Shown in pieces: positions 11,854 through 23,095 of a stretch of 64,000 nucleotides of DNA. The position numbers and the translations under genes are program-made. Source of the stretch: Maratus speciosus (taxonomy: Eukaryota; Arthropoda; Arachnida; Araneae; Salticidae). Position 1 is the first letter of the stretch, and the number at the start of each line of letters is the position of its first letter. A model generated the notes under the pieces. That model did no database searches. It saw only the letters and a list, made by a program, of their open reading frames with translations, and had not been told where the DNA came from. Location of the stretch: assembly GCA_963932465.1 (NCBI GenBank), contig OZ010786.1, positions 446,140,619 through 446,204,618 of the forward strand. Reading direction: 5' to 3'.

Positions 11854-12691
11854 CAGTAGAGCACCGATTACCGGAACTCCAATAAACCGAAATTCCAATT
11901 ATCCGAACAGCCTATTTCTCTCAAAACATTTTTTTTAACCGAACTTCCAGTTATCTGAACAGCCTATTTCACCCAAGTTATATTTTAACCGAACTCCCAA
12001 TTATCCATTGGCTTGGAATAAAATTTTAAATAAAGGAAAAACTGATTGTGGATCATAAAATGAGGAAGGTAAAACAATAAAGGAGATGGGAGAAATCCTA
12101 AGCTATGAAGAAAATGAAATTAACGAGTGGTTAAATAGTGAAGTACATGAACCTGGATGTCAGATTTTAAATGATGATGACATTGTGGATGAGATTTATG
12201 ATGAAAAAAAATTGAAGAAAATGAAAACGAATGTTCTGAAAATAACCCAGGTCCATCACATAACGAAGCCTTTGAATGTTTGGAAACAGCTATGAAATGG
12301 CTCGAACGGCAGAAGAACAAGAACGTTGATCCTATTCAACTAACGTATTGAAGAAGAATTAGAGTTATGCAAGCATTGTAAAGAATGTCTTCGCTGAAGA
12401 ATACAACAACCAAAAGCTTTTTAGCTTAAACTATAATCTCTGGAGTTCAGAAAATGATAAAAAGAGAGAAAAGAAAAATTAATGATAAAAATGTAAACAA
12501 AAAAAAAATTAAAAAGAAATTTTTTTTAAGATGCTAGCACTAATTGGTGCTGCCAGTCCTAAGCTTAGATAACGTGTGGAGGTTTTAGTATAGTCAGAAA
12601 TATCGCTTAAATTGTTTGTTAATTTATCCGAACTTTTGGTTATCCGAACTAGGGTCGGTCCCGACTTGTTCGGATAATCGGAGCTCCACTG
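11854..12691 (+). mobile_element. Internally deleted pogo/Tigger element
   Basis: TIRs CAGTAGAGCACCGATTACCG and, inverted, CAGTGGAGCTCCGATTATCC lie between TA dinucleotides. Subterminal repeats of ATTATCCGAAC/GAAC type occur at both ends, typical of Tigger. At 838 bp it keeps only the C-terminal part of a transposase (12086-12349), so it has lost about two thirds of the expected length of an autonomous copy. Confidence 0.85.
12086..12349 (+). pseudogene. Tigger transposase C-terminal remnant
   Basis: The first frame (12086-12295) contains EINEWLNSEV and QILNDDDIVDEIYDE, the acidic region found after the DDE_1 domain of pogo/Tigger transposases. A frameshift near 12235 moves the ending into another frame, which reads GPSHNEAFECLETAMKWLER, the usual C-terminal helix. 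The psq and CENP-B DNA-binding domains and the whole catalytic core are absent, so no activity is possible. It lies in the sense orientation of its host element at 11854-12691, consistent with an internal deletion of an autonomous copy. Confidence 0.75.
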
Positions 12692-13127
12692 TAGTTATTT
12701 TTTGTAAAAGTTGCGAAATTAACATTTTTATGGGGTCCTTGCGTCCTATAAGTTATATTTAGAAAAACTTTTATTATATTTTAACAAGTAGAATTATAAA
12801 GAAAAAAAAAACCTTATGACCAAAGATTAAAAAGATTATGACCAAATTATGATACTTTTAAGTATTTTCTGTGGTTTTAGACTATAAAAATATGTCTTTT
12901 CGTTTTTACAGCTGGAAAACACTTGAAAATTAAGAAAATTGAAAGCATAATAACTCGGTAAGGCTTGATTCTACAAAATGCCAAATGGATCATAGAAAAT
13001 AAAAACAGGGATGAAAACAGGAATGATAGATGTGAATAAAACGAAAGTATTTCAAAAATGAATTCATACATATTATAAAATATAGGTTAAACTATAACTT
13101 TTGGACATCATGTTCACCTTGATTATC

Positions 13128-13737
13128 AAATGAAAAAATATACGAAATGAAACTTTTGATTTATTTACTAAAAAAAGTGCTAAAATACATTAAAAAGGTC
13201 TTTATTACATAAAAACAGTCAAATGATTTTAAAAATGCTGAGCGCTTTCAACCCTTTTAAAAAACAGCCATCATCAGGGGAAAATTCAGAGGCGTGAAAT
13301 TTCATGAATGTTCATTGCTTAAATACTGTAGACAAGCCTATTTCAAAGAAAGGGAGGAGGAGGAGCGGGGACACTTGCAAGGAAGGAACACTTGCAAGGA
13401 AGGAACACTTGTAAGATGTGCTGTTCTACAATATATCGAGGATCTGGTATGGAATACTAAATAGTTCTAGCTATTTTGGAACATAAATTATCGTATCCCC
13501 CCCTCCTCTCCACCTCCCTTCCTTTGAAATAGTTTCGTCAGCAGTTATTTAAGCAACGAACATTCAGGAACTTTCACGCCTCTGAATTTTCTCCTGATGA
13601 TGGCTGCTTTATAGCGGTTGAAAGCGCTTGGGATTTTAAACATCATTTGGCGGTTTTTATAAAGACCTTTTTAATGAATTTTAGCACCATTTTTAGTAAA
13701 TGAATCAGAAGTTTCATTTCGTATATTTTTTCATTTG
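13128..13737. repeat. Inverted repeat resembling inverted Penelope-like LTRs
   Basis: Arms 13128-13370 and 13498-13737 are about 240 bp each and clearly complementary, separated by about 127 bp that includes three copies of CACTTGCAAGGAAGGAA. In each arm, reading inward on the appropriate strand, CTGATGATGGCTG is followed by about 14 bases and then GAAAGCGCT, a hammerhead-like core. Penelope-like retroelements carry hammerhead motifs in their LTRs and often keep LTRs in inverted order. A foldback MITE is the alternative reading. Confidence 0.5.
13594..13632 (+). ncRNA. Degenerate hammerhead-like motif (right arm of inverted repeat)
   Basis: CTGATGA at 13594 and GAAAGCGCTT at 13620 match the two conserved strands of a hammerhead core. 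The intervening stem II would have to be GGCTGC/GCGGTT with several G-U pairs, and one unpaired base follows CTGATGA. The left-arm copy (minus strand, TCATCAG at 13271-13277) has a weaker stem. Probably a decayed ribozyme or a chance match. Confidence 0.3.
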
Positions 13738-14265
13738 CATTCATGCATTTAAAATAAATAAATAAAAGAATAGAAATAGAAATAGTGAGTTAAAATGTTT
13801 TTCACGGAAACTACTTTTAATAATTTAAAGTACATTTAGTTGTTTCGATCGCTGTAATATTATACAACAATTTTATGTCTGCTCTTAAAACATTTAAAGA
13901 AATTATTTAATCTTGAAACAAGCATTCTTTCTTTAATGAATGAATGAAACTAAAAAAAAAAAAAAAATCTAATTACATAAAACGTGTACTTGTTTCTCTA
14001 GCATGTACCCCAAAAAGTCAAAATAAAATTACATACTATGAAACTGTAGACGCTTATTTTATGATAAACTATTTTAGCTGAGTTTAAATTTAATTAATTA
14101 AACAGAAAATTAATTAAACGCTAATTTCCAAGCGAAAAACTGTATAAATATTTTTAAAACAACGAAAGACGAGAAAATGAAAATATTTTCTTTTAATTTC
14201 GTGTGATTTTCTTTCATATTACTTTCAAGAATTTTTTTCCCAGATACAGCTTGAAAAGAGTTTTA

Positions 14266-14560
14266 ATTAAGAAAAAATCCTTAATTACTTTTTGGTATTC
14301 CATACATCTGAAAATTAAATTCCCCGCTTAACGTACTGTGAAAGAAAATTTCTTTTGTCGCGATTTTGCAATGAAGTTTTTGGAATGATTTTCATTAGTT
14401 ACAGCAAGTAAACACAAGTGCGGACGTGTTTGGAATTTCAAGTTAACCAAGGGGTCAACGCTCCGGAACTTATCTTCCTTGTTTTTAAAATCTGTTCATC
14501 CTTTTTCATTCTTTGTTTCAGTTTACATTTTAAAGTTAACAAGTGTTAAAAAAGGACTTG
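14266..14560. repeat. Dispersed AT-rich repeat family A, copy 1
   Basis: Shares a long patchy alignment with 15715-15905, 24833-25230, 25180-25640 and 31948-32480: landmarks are CCTTAATTA, (G/C)CAT(C/A)TGAA, TTTTCTGATGAAG-like, ATTGCTGCAAG-like and GTGT(T/C)(T/A)(G/A)GAATTT. A weaker piece is at 23110-23240. No terminal repeats or coding frame are seen. Confidence 0.55.
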
Positions 14561-14825
14561 AAACGCGAAATTAGAGTTGGTAATAAAATTTGTGTAAGCA
14601 ATTTATAGCAAACTTCTGTTGGGATAATCTATTTTACAAAGTAAAAACTAGCCCGTGAGTAACGTGACGTCATATTGAGGATGACAACATCTGTCTAATG
14701 AATTTCGCTTTTACTGTATTTTTCTTAAATTTCGAAACCTCTCACAATTTCATATTTTACACAGCCGAATATGTAAAAATAATTTAACAAACGAACACAC
14801 GATACACAAATTAAATACTATGAAA

Positions 14826-14880
14826 ATGAACAGACGTATACGTTTCGTGAGTAACTTGGGCTCACATCATCAGTGTCATT
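14826..14880 (-). ncRNA. Hammerhead ribozyme candidate (Penelope-type, minus strand)
   Basis: Read on the minus strand: stem I strand GACA, core CTGATGA, one extra U, stem II GTGAG/CTCAC with a 9-base loop, core GAAA, a very short stem III ACGT-AT-ACGT and the cleavage triplet GUC, followed by TGTT pairing with GACA. The five-pair stem II, tiny stem III and GUC site match the minimal hammerheads described in Penelope-like LTRs. The extra base after CTGATGA is non-canonical and may abolish cleavage. No reverse transcriptase frame is seen nearby. Confidence 0.45.
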
Positions 14881-15529
14881 AAGTAAAATCAACACGTTGA
14901 TTTTATTGTGTGTTTCTACATTGGTTTTTTAGTGATTTAGTTTTTCACACAAGTTCTTAATTCATTGTCATGTAAAATTCTTTCAATCAAAATTTTTTTG
15001 AAAACGGTATCTCAATTTACTGATTTTTTAAGTTTTTAAAAATAATTTTCAAGTATGATTAAAAATTCATATATATCTCTATCGCATGCAGTCCGAATAT
15101 AAAAGATTAATCCGTTTGCACTTAAAGCAATATAAGTAGTTCAGCATACGTTTCGGTTAATATTGCATATCGGAATTAAAACTTCATCAATAAATAAATA
15201 AAATAATATAAATAAAACACAAATTTTACGGACATGTAATCGAACTAGGCTCTTACATCACGGAAATTATGTGAATATAAAAGGCTGCTATAAGTAGCGA
15301 AACCTTTAGTGATTTCTTCGGCTTTTAACTCCTTAACATGATTCTGATAAAACCAGCTATTATATAAAAATAAGATAAAAACTCGTCAAAAGCAGCCAGA
15401 TAAAATTGTTAAAGTGGATAAATCTCTAATCATGATTTAGTTTTTGTTGGTGAAATTAGTATACTTAACTTCGAAATCTACCTCCGCCTGTAGGCCGGGC
15501 CGGCAGGGATTTTTTTAAATTCCGAATAA

Positions 15530-15680
15530 AACTTCTGAATTAATTTTGATGAAAATTAAATGAGACCACCTTTTTCAATTGAAATAAAAATCACATTGGA
15601 TTGGTCACGCAGTTTCGGAGTAATCGGTGAACATACATAAAAAAAGAGATAGAAAAATACATACGCGTCGAATTGATAAC
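15530..15680. repeat. Possible 3' end of a dispersed retroelement
   Basis: The stretch ATTGGTCACGCAGTTTCGGAG followed by a short CATACATA run resembles the 3' ends of RTE-type or SINE repeats common in arthropods. No target duplication or coding sequence found; weak call. Confidence 0.25.
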
Positions 15681-15714
15681 TTTCTCCTTTTTTAAAAATC
15701 GATTAAATAAAGTC

Positions 15715-15905
15715 ATAATTCACTTTTTGTTATTCTAAACATTTGGAAATTTATTTACTCGTTTAGCGTACTGTAAACACATTTTTTGTTCCTATATTCC
15801 CCTGAAGTTTTGCAAATGAATTTTACGAGCAATCGTAACGAGTACGTATTAATCACGACAAGGAAATGCTATTACTAACGTATTTGGAATTTCAAGCAGG
15901 GCTCG
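15715..15905. repeat. Dispersed repeat family A, copy 2
   Basis: Aligns with the central part of 14266-14560, including ACTTTTTG(G)TATTC, GCGTACTGT and CGTATTTGGAATTTCAAG. Shorter and more diverged than copy 1. Confidence 0.5.
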
Positions 15906-16563
15906 CTGCGTTCCTAATTTTTTCTACTTTTTCTATCATTATTAAAGAAAATATATATTCGTGGTAGATTCCTTGAACATCTGCAATATAAATCACAGCT
16001 GTCTTTAGCGAAATCGAGGCCAGGTGCAAAAATTTTTTACGAGACCTTTCCCTTTCAAATTTATTAATCCTCTCCCATTCCCATAATGTTGTCAATTTAG
16101 ATGATTTTATTTTTTACTAATGTACCATAAATTAAGAATAGTAACATTTTTCATAATGACAGCCATTACTTGATGTGAAGGTAGGCTATTACAAAATTCT
16201 GGTAGATATTTTGAATGAAAAAAATTTCTAAATTTGTTGTACTACTTCTGACAACGCAATCACTTTTTGAGAAAGCTTGCATGACATACAGAGTAGCGCA
16301 TCTAGGATTACTGTTTGTTTTTGGATAGCAAAATCGTCCGCGCTATTGCGCATGCGTCAGGTCTGCTTTGATTTTATCAAAATAGGGATGGGCGGTGTTT
16401 GTTTAGCAGCATTTTTTAAGAATGCGCTTTTGAGGAAATAATATCGATTTATGTAAAAACGTTTTTGTAGTTAATATTTATGAAAAACGAAAGCGATTAC
16501 AAATTTTAAAAGTTATACAACATTTTTGCTTTTCGCAACAAAAAAAAAATTATTTTTATTTTT

Positions 16564-18054
16564 TTAATTCCTCGTTTCTTTTAAAACAGGAAGCAATTTA
16601 TTCAAAGACGGGATTGTTTTCTCCTTGACATAAAAATCGTGTACAGTTTGACTAATATCGTTGGGTACTTTTCGGTTAGCCGGGCGCCAGTGTTATATAT
16701 ACATATTTATATACATACATATATGTAAATATACATATATATAGATATACACATATTGTATATATACACATATATATGTAATATATATACATATATATAT
16801 GTAAATATATATATGTATATGTAGCATATTGCTACCGACCTTCAGATATTTAGGCGACACCAGTACACCTCGACATAAAATGTAGTAGAGCAATCAAAAC
16901 CATCCATTCGTTATATTGAAAATACCGGATTGCAGTCTGGGTGGCGAGAAAAAACAGGCTCGAAAAACATTGATAATTTCCCTTACGTAATGAATATAGA
17001 GAGTCATCGTCACTTTTTAAACTGTTTTTATTGACAAAAACATAGTAAAACACTTCCAGTAGTTATTCCATCTACTCTCAAAAATCGATCATCACTTCAT
17101 AAGACTTTAGATGTTATAAGAATAGGATCTACACATTAGAACTTTCACTCCAAGCGACGCAACTTAATTAGACAACCAGAAAAACGTAAATATCTTCTCT
17201 CCATCGCCGATGTAACGATATTTGTACTCCGAACAACAGCGCGCGGACGGTTACAGAAAGGTAACAGACCAATGCTAGAAGAGAGGTGAGGGAGGATGGG
17301 ACATAAAACAGATTACGATTCGATGGGAAAGGATGACGTCGATAAAGAACTCTTTTATACGGCGTCAGAATTAAAGTGCAAATAGCGCTGGCGGACGCGT
17401 GGAATTGTGGGTATAGAACACGAAAGAATAAATGATATTAAAACATTCGAAAAAAAAGAGAATTTAGTTTTAGAATAAAATGAAAAAGTAATTTAATGGG
17501 TTTTATAAGATTAGGCGAATGGATTAAGGTTTTTAGAATAATAAAAGAATACGCAACTTTAAATGCATGAAATAAAAGACAAAAGATATTAAGATATTAT
17601 TAAAGATAGGTAAAAAAGGAAAAATATTAAGAATTTGGAATAGTTTTACTAAGAAAAAGAGGCGAAAATTTTTATTATTACATATATATACATACATTTA
17701 TATATACCATTATATTATATATGTATATATGACACTGACGCCCGGCTAACCGAAAAGTACCCATCGTTGCAATCGAATTTATCTATACCTATCATATGTT
17801 TTTTCATAGACTTTATTTCTAATTCTTTCTTTAGGTGAACATAAAACAGGATTACGCTCACCCCTTGCTTCCCGGCGAATCTTTTTAATAGTACTAATAG
17901 AAACCCTGGCAATTTGACTGGCTCATTGTGTAGAATGAACTATCGGAGCAATTAATTCTCCTTTTTCTGCTTCTTGATCACAAAATTGAATGACATTATA
18001 TATAATTTTCTTACTACCGCACCTGAGAGATTTATTTCTATTCAAACTAGCCAT
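16564..18054 (-). pseudogene. N-terminal part of an IS630/Tc1-like transposase, split by a 1.1 kb element
   Basis: On the minus strand a frame starts at an ATG at 18054 with MASLNRNKSLRCGSKKIIYN and continues through VIQFCDQEAEKGELIAPIV, ISTIKKIRRE and CSPKERIRNKV, an N-terminal helix-turn-helix region I recognise from a family of IS630-like transposases frequent in aphids and arachnids. Stop codons interrupt it after VHSTQ and after YDRYR. The coding sense resumes, shifted, across the insertion 16663-17762: past the insert it reads TVHDFYVKEKTIPSLNKLLP, the matching next block, to a stop at 16564. The catalytic domain is not found, so the copy was already truncated or has decayed. The inserted element leaves a 6-bp duplication ATCGTT, and removing it restores collinearity. 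The family name is from memory. Confidence 0.55.
16663..17762. mobile_element. 1.1 kb element with 40-bp TIRs and 6-bp target duplication
   Basis: Ends are inverted repeats of about 40 bp beginning GGGTACTTTTCGGTTAGCC and continuing GGGCG(C/T)CAGTGT, with TA-rich microsatellite-like DNA just inside each end (16694-16822, 17683-17729). ATCGTT occurs directly outside both ends (16657-16662, 17763-17768). The interior is GC-richer (16830-17440) with no convincing protein. A 6-bp duplication does not fit Tc1/mariner, hAT or piggyBac, so the superfamily is open. Confidence 0.8.
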
Positions 18055-18284
18055 TTGAACACTAAATATAGAAGTTTTAATTTGAATTAGAACACGATAT
18101 TAATAGAATTTTAAACTTTGATCAGAAGTGAAAAATAACAATCAAGTAAGTACCAATCTTACTGACAACGCAGACGAGATCGCCAAAGTAGAACTTCAGA
18201 AAACACTCATCACAGAGTAACATCCCTTTGGATAATAAAATTGTCCCAGAATGCTAGGCGTGGCTTTCGAAAACGAATAGTACG

Positions 18285-18325
18285 TGCTTTGTGTGTGTGT
18301 GTGTGTGTTGGGGGGGGGGGGGGGA
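18285..18325. repeat. GT repeat followed by a G tract
   Basis: About ten TG units followed by TTG and a run of about 15 G. The long G run is unusual in this AT-rich window and may cause assembly or sequencing errors. Confidence 0.8.
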
Positions 18326-18784
18326 AGCAGTGGTACTCTGTTTCATTAGAGGATTTTACAAACTTGAGCCAATTCCTTTTTAAAGTACTCGTGCTGGCCT
18401 CGGTCTATTATTTTTTCTGAAAATTTGGAAGGGCTGGGAATTCATTATCCAGTGTCATATCGGGAGACATTTCTTTCTTTTTCTTTTTATTATGTAAAAT
18501 AGTGATACTGTGCAGTTGTTAAAAAAGGTAGAGGGACACACCTTTCACACATTCACACATCTTTTTATTGCCAAATTGCCGCTGAGAGATGCGAAAGTTT
18601 CGACGGGATTTACTTTTGGTCTAGGACCAATTGTGTCTACTTTTCGAATTTGAAGTATCGAAACTTTTCGAATTACAAATTTTAAAATATGAGTTATTTT
18701 ACATGTTAAAAATTGTATCTACTTTAAATTTTTGAATGGCAACACCCACGTTTACACCATTAGTTCCTTTGATCAAGTGCATCC

Positions 18785-18958
18785 CAGAAAAATTGTATAC
18801 TGGATTAATTTTAACACAATTATTCTAATTGCTAAATAAATCATGCGAGTTGTAATTTTCCAACTGGGTGAAAAATGACCGGGCCAGGTTTCGAACCAGG
18901 GATCTCTATGCCGAAGCTCTCAATGCTCTGTCAACTGAGGTATCCCGGACGAATCTGG
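18785..18958 (-). mobile_element. tRNA-derived SINE, minus strand
   Basis: On the minus strand the head runs from about 18958: GTCCGGGATACCTCAG contains the A-box-like part with TTGACAGAGC, and the B box reads GGTTCGAAACC. After the acceptor-like CCCGGTC comes ATTTTTCACCCAGTTGG, the body shared with the SINEs at 19727, 40374 and 42285. The 3' part contains TGTGTTAAAATTAAT. Target duplications were not identified. Confidence 0.65.
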
Positions 18959-19458
18959 TGAACCTAATTTACCACACTAAGCTTATTCAGGATAACATCT
19001 AGTTTGATATATGAATCATCTCAACAGAATAAATTGAAGGTAATAGAACTCCAGTAAACGCTGAATACATAATTACACTAGATTAATTTTAACGCAATCA
19101 TTCTATGATTATACTTTTTTTCAGAAAGAGAGGTGCTTGAATTTCATTGAACATCACAGCTTGGAAGGTCTTTTCTATGGTAACGTGTGGTAGATTTTTC
19201 AGTTGCTCACCGTTTTTCACACTCTATTTGAGGATTGTTTCAGTTCCTAGTCCAGGACGATAAGTCTCAAAGCGGAAAATAACTGGGAAAAACAAGATAA
19301 GACGGCAGCAGATGTGATTTCCATGTGAACTAAAGAGGCTGACTGCAAAGGTCAAGTGTCTCTAAAGAAAAAATGAAGTATAATAAGGTTAGCAGGGTGA
19401 ACTGGATAATACATCAGAGTAAATATAGGAAGTATTCCATTGTTCTTTCGACCAGAAG

Positions 19459-19726
19459 TTGAAGCCAACATCTTTCCCTTTCGTCGCCAAAAGGCTGTTA
19501 TTTTTTGGCGGTGATCTCTTTATTGACAACTGCTCGATTTCATTTATGCAACATAATAAATGTAAAGCGGAAACTGGAGGGAAATTCCGAGGAGATTTTG
19601 CAAGAGAAAAACCGGTTTGGCGCGTTTTCTCTACCCACCATCACGTGACAGTGGGCCGTGATCCCGGATTCAAGAAAAGGTTGCTATTTATGAGTCCAGT
19701 TATATGAGAAGCCTATGGGTAATACG
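19459..19726. other. Region between two SINEs, no gene called
   Basis: An 82-codon frame is open here (19459-19707) but shows no recognisable domain, no conserved copy elsewhere in the window and no splice context. It lies between two oppositely oriented SINEs and is treated as chance. Confidence 0.3.
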
Positions 19727-19875
19727 GACTCGTCCAGGATAACTTAGTTGGCAGAGCATTGGCAGCTTCAGCCAACAGATCACTCGTTCGAATCCTAGCC
19801 CGGTCATTTTTCACCCAATTAGAAAATTACAACTCATATAGATTGTATACAATTTCTTAAGTTTTCGTAGATTTA
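19727..19875 (+). mobile_element. tRNA-derived SINE, plus strand
   Basis: The tRNA-like head GTCCAGGATAACTTAGTTGG (A box TTAGTTGGCAGAG) leads to a B box CGTTCGAATCC and the acceptor-like GCCCGGTC, then ATTTTTCACCCAATTAG and ACAACTCATATA of the shared body. It is inverted relative to the copy at 18785-18958, about 0.8 kb away, so a transcript across both could pair. Confidence 0.65.
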
Positions 19876-20076
19876 TATGAGTTGAAAATTTGAGCACGCT
19901 AATTTTAATTCATGTCAGTTCATTTCTTTCATTTATATTTTCCCCAAAAATTCTTTGATTTTTTTAAGTTATGTAAAATACGCTGACCCAAAGATATTTC
20001 AGAAGTCTGTTTCAATTGAAAAACAAATTTTTAATTATGAATTATGATCTACATTTTTAGACATTATTTTCCACAA

Positions 20077-20089
20077 TATATATATATAC

Positions 20090-20123
<34 letters not shown>
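20077..20123. repeat. TA/TG microsatellite
   Basis: Alternating TATATA passes into TATGTGTGTGTG; a compound simple repeat. Confidence 0.85.
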
Positions 20124-22274
20124 AATTGTGCAGGTCATTCCAATCATTAATTTTCGAGATATAGATAAATTTTACTTTTCGAGGGCTTAAAGGAACCATC
20201 TCCTCTTATCAAAGTACCCACAGAGAAGAAATAAAAGATTTTAAAAGTAAAAAAAGTGATTAGATTTTCTTAGATATAAAGTGAGTTTCTTCTTCTTCTG
20301 CGTAGATCTGCAAAAATGTTTCAGAAATTCCAACATAGGGGAGAATGTAATAGGTAGAATTTCTTACGAAATCTACCTAAAATCATGGGGTGCTCTAGTC
20401 CTCTTTTTTTTTTTTTTTGCTTTTTTGAAAACTGTAAATTTGTTAAAGAAATCTTTGGATATTCTTTTTGACCTTATAAATTAAAGAAAAATATTTTTTT
20501 AAATCTAGTTTTTTCCCTTAGACCTTCAAAATTATGGCATTTTTAATAATTTTTCTTCTCTTCCAAGCTGTTTAATTTTAATGAGTCTTCATTTAAATGT
20601 AGTTGTCTTATGTGATCATTAATATCGTAATCCCATACCATGGTTTATGAACTCTGATTGTGGACTGATTATAAGCTGACAAATGCTGCACTTTGAATCT
20701 TTTGATTAAATATGTATCCAATATTATTTTAGAGGATTTTGATTGTAAGATAATACTGGAAAGAAAATTGGAATTTTTTGTAGAAATTGAGTCGGGCCGG
20801 TTCTGATTTTATTAATGTTTGACCTGATCAGGTTGAGACCGAGCTTTTAGCTTTTAAAGGCTAAAGTAGACATAGCTTAGGGTCAGGCTAGCCTTCTCTG
20901 GCCTTGCTTGGAACTGGGTTTGAAAATTTAGGCCCATGCAAACCTCTTGTAGACATTCGTGAGCAGGCGATCAGCGATCAAATGAGAGTCAATTAAAACT
21001 TTGCAAAATGAAGCAATGCAATTAAAACAATTTGGTGGAGAAAATTTTTAATTCTTTTCAGACAGATATGTTTATGTATATGACTGCAGAGGAACATTTA
21101 CGTCCGATGGATCTAATACAGGGTTGCCCCAATAGACTATTTTTATATTTAATTCGTACCACTATTTACAAAAAAAAAAAATCCTTGTGGTAGATTTCGT
21201 ATGAAATTATCATAGAAGTGTACGGCAGAGATTTTTTTTTTAAGTGCTACGAATAGAATAAAGGAAATAGTAGCTTGAAACAGAAATTTCCAATTCGTAG
21301 CCAAATTGTTAATCGATTAAATTACTCGATCAGTCCACTTCATATTATGCCATTGATGGTTTTCACAAAGACGTAAGTTTTGACCTATGAACATTATTCT
21401 TTCTTTACTTATAATATTTTTAAAGTTTGTGATTTAATTAGCAAATAGAACACATTAATATTTTTAATGTAATAAGAGAATAGAAAACTAGAAAAAATCT
21501 GAGTCAAAATGAACAATTCAAAAAATTTACTTTTCCTAAGAACCTTTAACAACTATAAACATTCGTAATTTTTGGAGTGTAGCAGTTCTTTAGTTTTATC
21601 TTGGTGTCTGGAAGACGGAGGTGTCAGCTCCTTTTCCTCCTTATTGTGACTACACAATAGGACGTACATATGCATGTGGAGAGGAACATCGATATTCCTA
21701 TAGTAAAAAGAGAAGATAGTACAACGAGGGAAACAAATACGCGTAGTGACATTATAAATAATCATTGAAAAGATAGTGGACAGTTTGTCAGAAAGATCAT
21801 CAGCACCTACGACTTAACTATTACCATTCTGTTCATGCACCTGTTCAGATTTGTTGTGCGTCTGGTACAAACTAGGCTAGAATATAATAATATCAATAGA
21901 TTTAAAATGCGATGCAAACAATTATTCTCTTCCACAATTTCTACCGAACAATTTATTGATAAAACATTTTACAAATAACAAACATTTTACAAAATTTTAT
22001 GAATAAACCCGATTACACATATAAATTCTATTATGAAATAAATAATTCGGATCAAAATGAATATTTAGCTATTTTTGTAGTATTAAATATTTTTTTTTCG
22101 GACGCGAGGCGCTTCTATGCGTGGGAAACATTGCGTCCGCACCTGTCTTATACTCCTGAGGCAAATCTGATAGAAATCCACAAAGCATGCCTAAATGGTA
22201 ATTATTTTGAAATAGTACAAGGAAAGGAAAAGAATTAGCAACGCTGGGAGCTATTCTAAAGTTCATCAAGTAGA
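20124..22274. other. AT-rich interval without supported feature
   Basis: Several short frames on both strands show no domain or repeat partner. A GC-richer patch at 20790-20940 with GGGTCAGGCTAGCC-like text could be old hAT DNA but has no matching end. Nothing else stands out. Confidence 0.3.
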
Positions 22275-23095
22275 AGGGTAAGGTGCCCTATTATCGTCCC
22301 CCAGTCACTTTTAGGCCCTTGGAAGTGAAAATCTACCAAATTTGGATTTTAGATAGACTAACTACCCACGCACATAGAAACATAGGCAAATATCGTACAA
22401 AAAATTTTTAACAATGTGAAAAATTGTTTTTTCAAAAGTATCTAAAAAATGCAAAGGGAAAAAAATGGTCCCAATTTTGTCCCCCAAAAATCCAATACGC
22501 CGAGGCTTAACTTACAACCAAATCAAAATTTATTTCTAAATGAGTAAGTAATAAAATTTACATTAAAGTAAGGTACAAAGAAATGTACTAATTATCATTG
22601 AAAGAATAATATTACGAAACAGTAGCCATCCAAACATCAGGAAAAAAATTAAAAAAAAATTCATGAAAAAGCATTCCTAATTTCGTTCCCGGGACGAAAA
22701 TAAGAACTGCAATGGGGACGAAATTGGGACCACGCTACTTCTCAATAATACAGAGCTTCAGTTCCCATAAGATGAACTGAGCGTCCTAAAGTTCACGGTA
22801 TGCTACTGTTATCATCTTTCCAACATAAAATGCATGCAATGAATAAGAAATAAATACTTACAGTAAAGTAAATAATGTTTTACAAACGACGTAATAAGAA
22901 CTCAAGTCTTCTAAAATTAGGAAATTTGCCGTCTTTAATTTATGTATGCGTCTTGACGAACGAAACTTTCAACACTGACTCCTTTTACCTTTCATCCCCT
23001 GTGCCTTGCGCCATAAGTGGCGCCACTTTCACAGAAGCGGAGAAGTTAAGGGGGACGAAATTAGGAGAGGGGACGAAATATGGGCACTTTACCCT
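22275..23095. mobile_element. Non-autonomous DNA element with AGGGTAA(G/A)GTGCCC ends
   Basis: The left end AGGGTAAGGTGCCCTATT and the right end, inverted AGGGTAAAGTGCCCATATT, are TIRs followed on each side by sequence of the type TTTCGTCCCC. The same CCCCxxTTTCGTCCC text recurs inside near 22685-22735. The right flank TATA suggests TA targeting. The overlapping frames at 22875-23186 are not transposase-like. Confidence 0.65.

Noticed and set aside
16693..16893. Tyr-Ile repeat frame
   Set aside because: Translation of the TATATACA microsatellite inside the 1.1 kb element.
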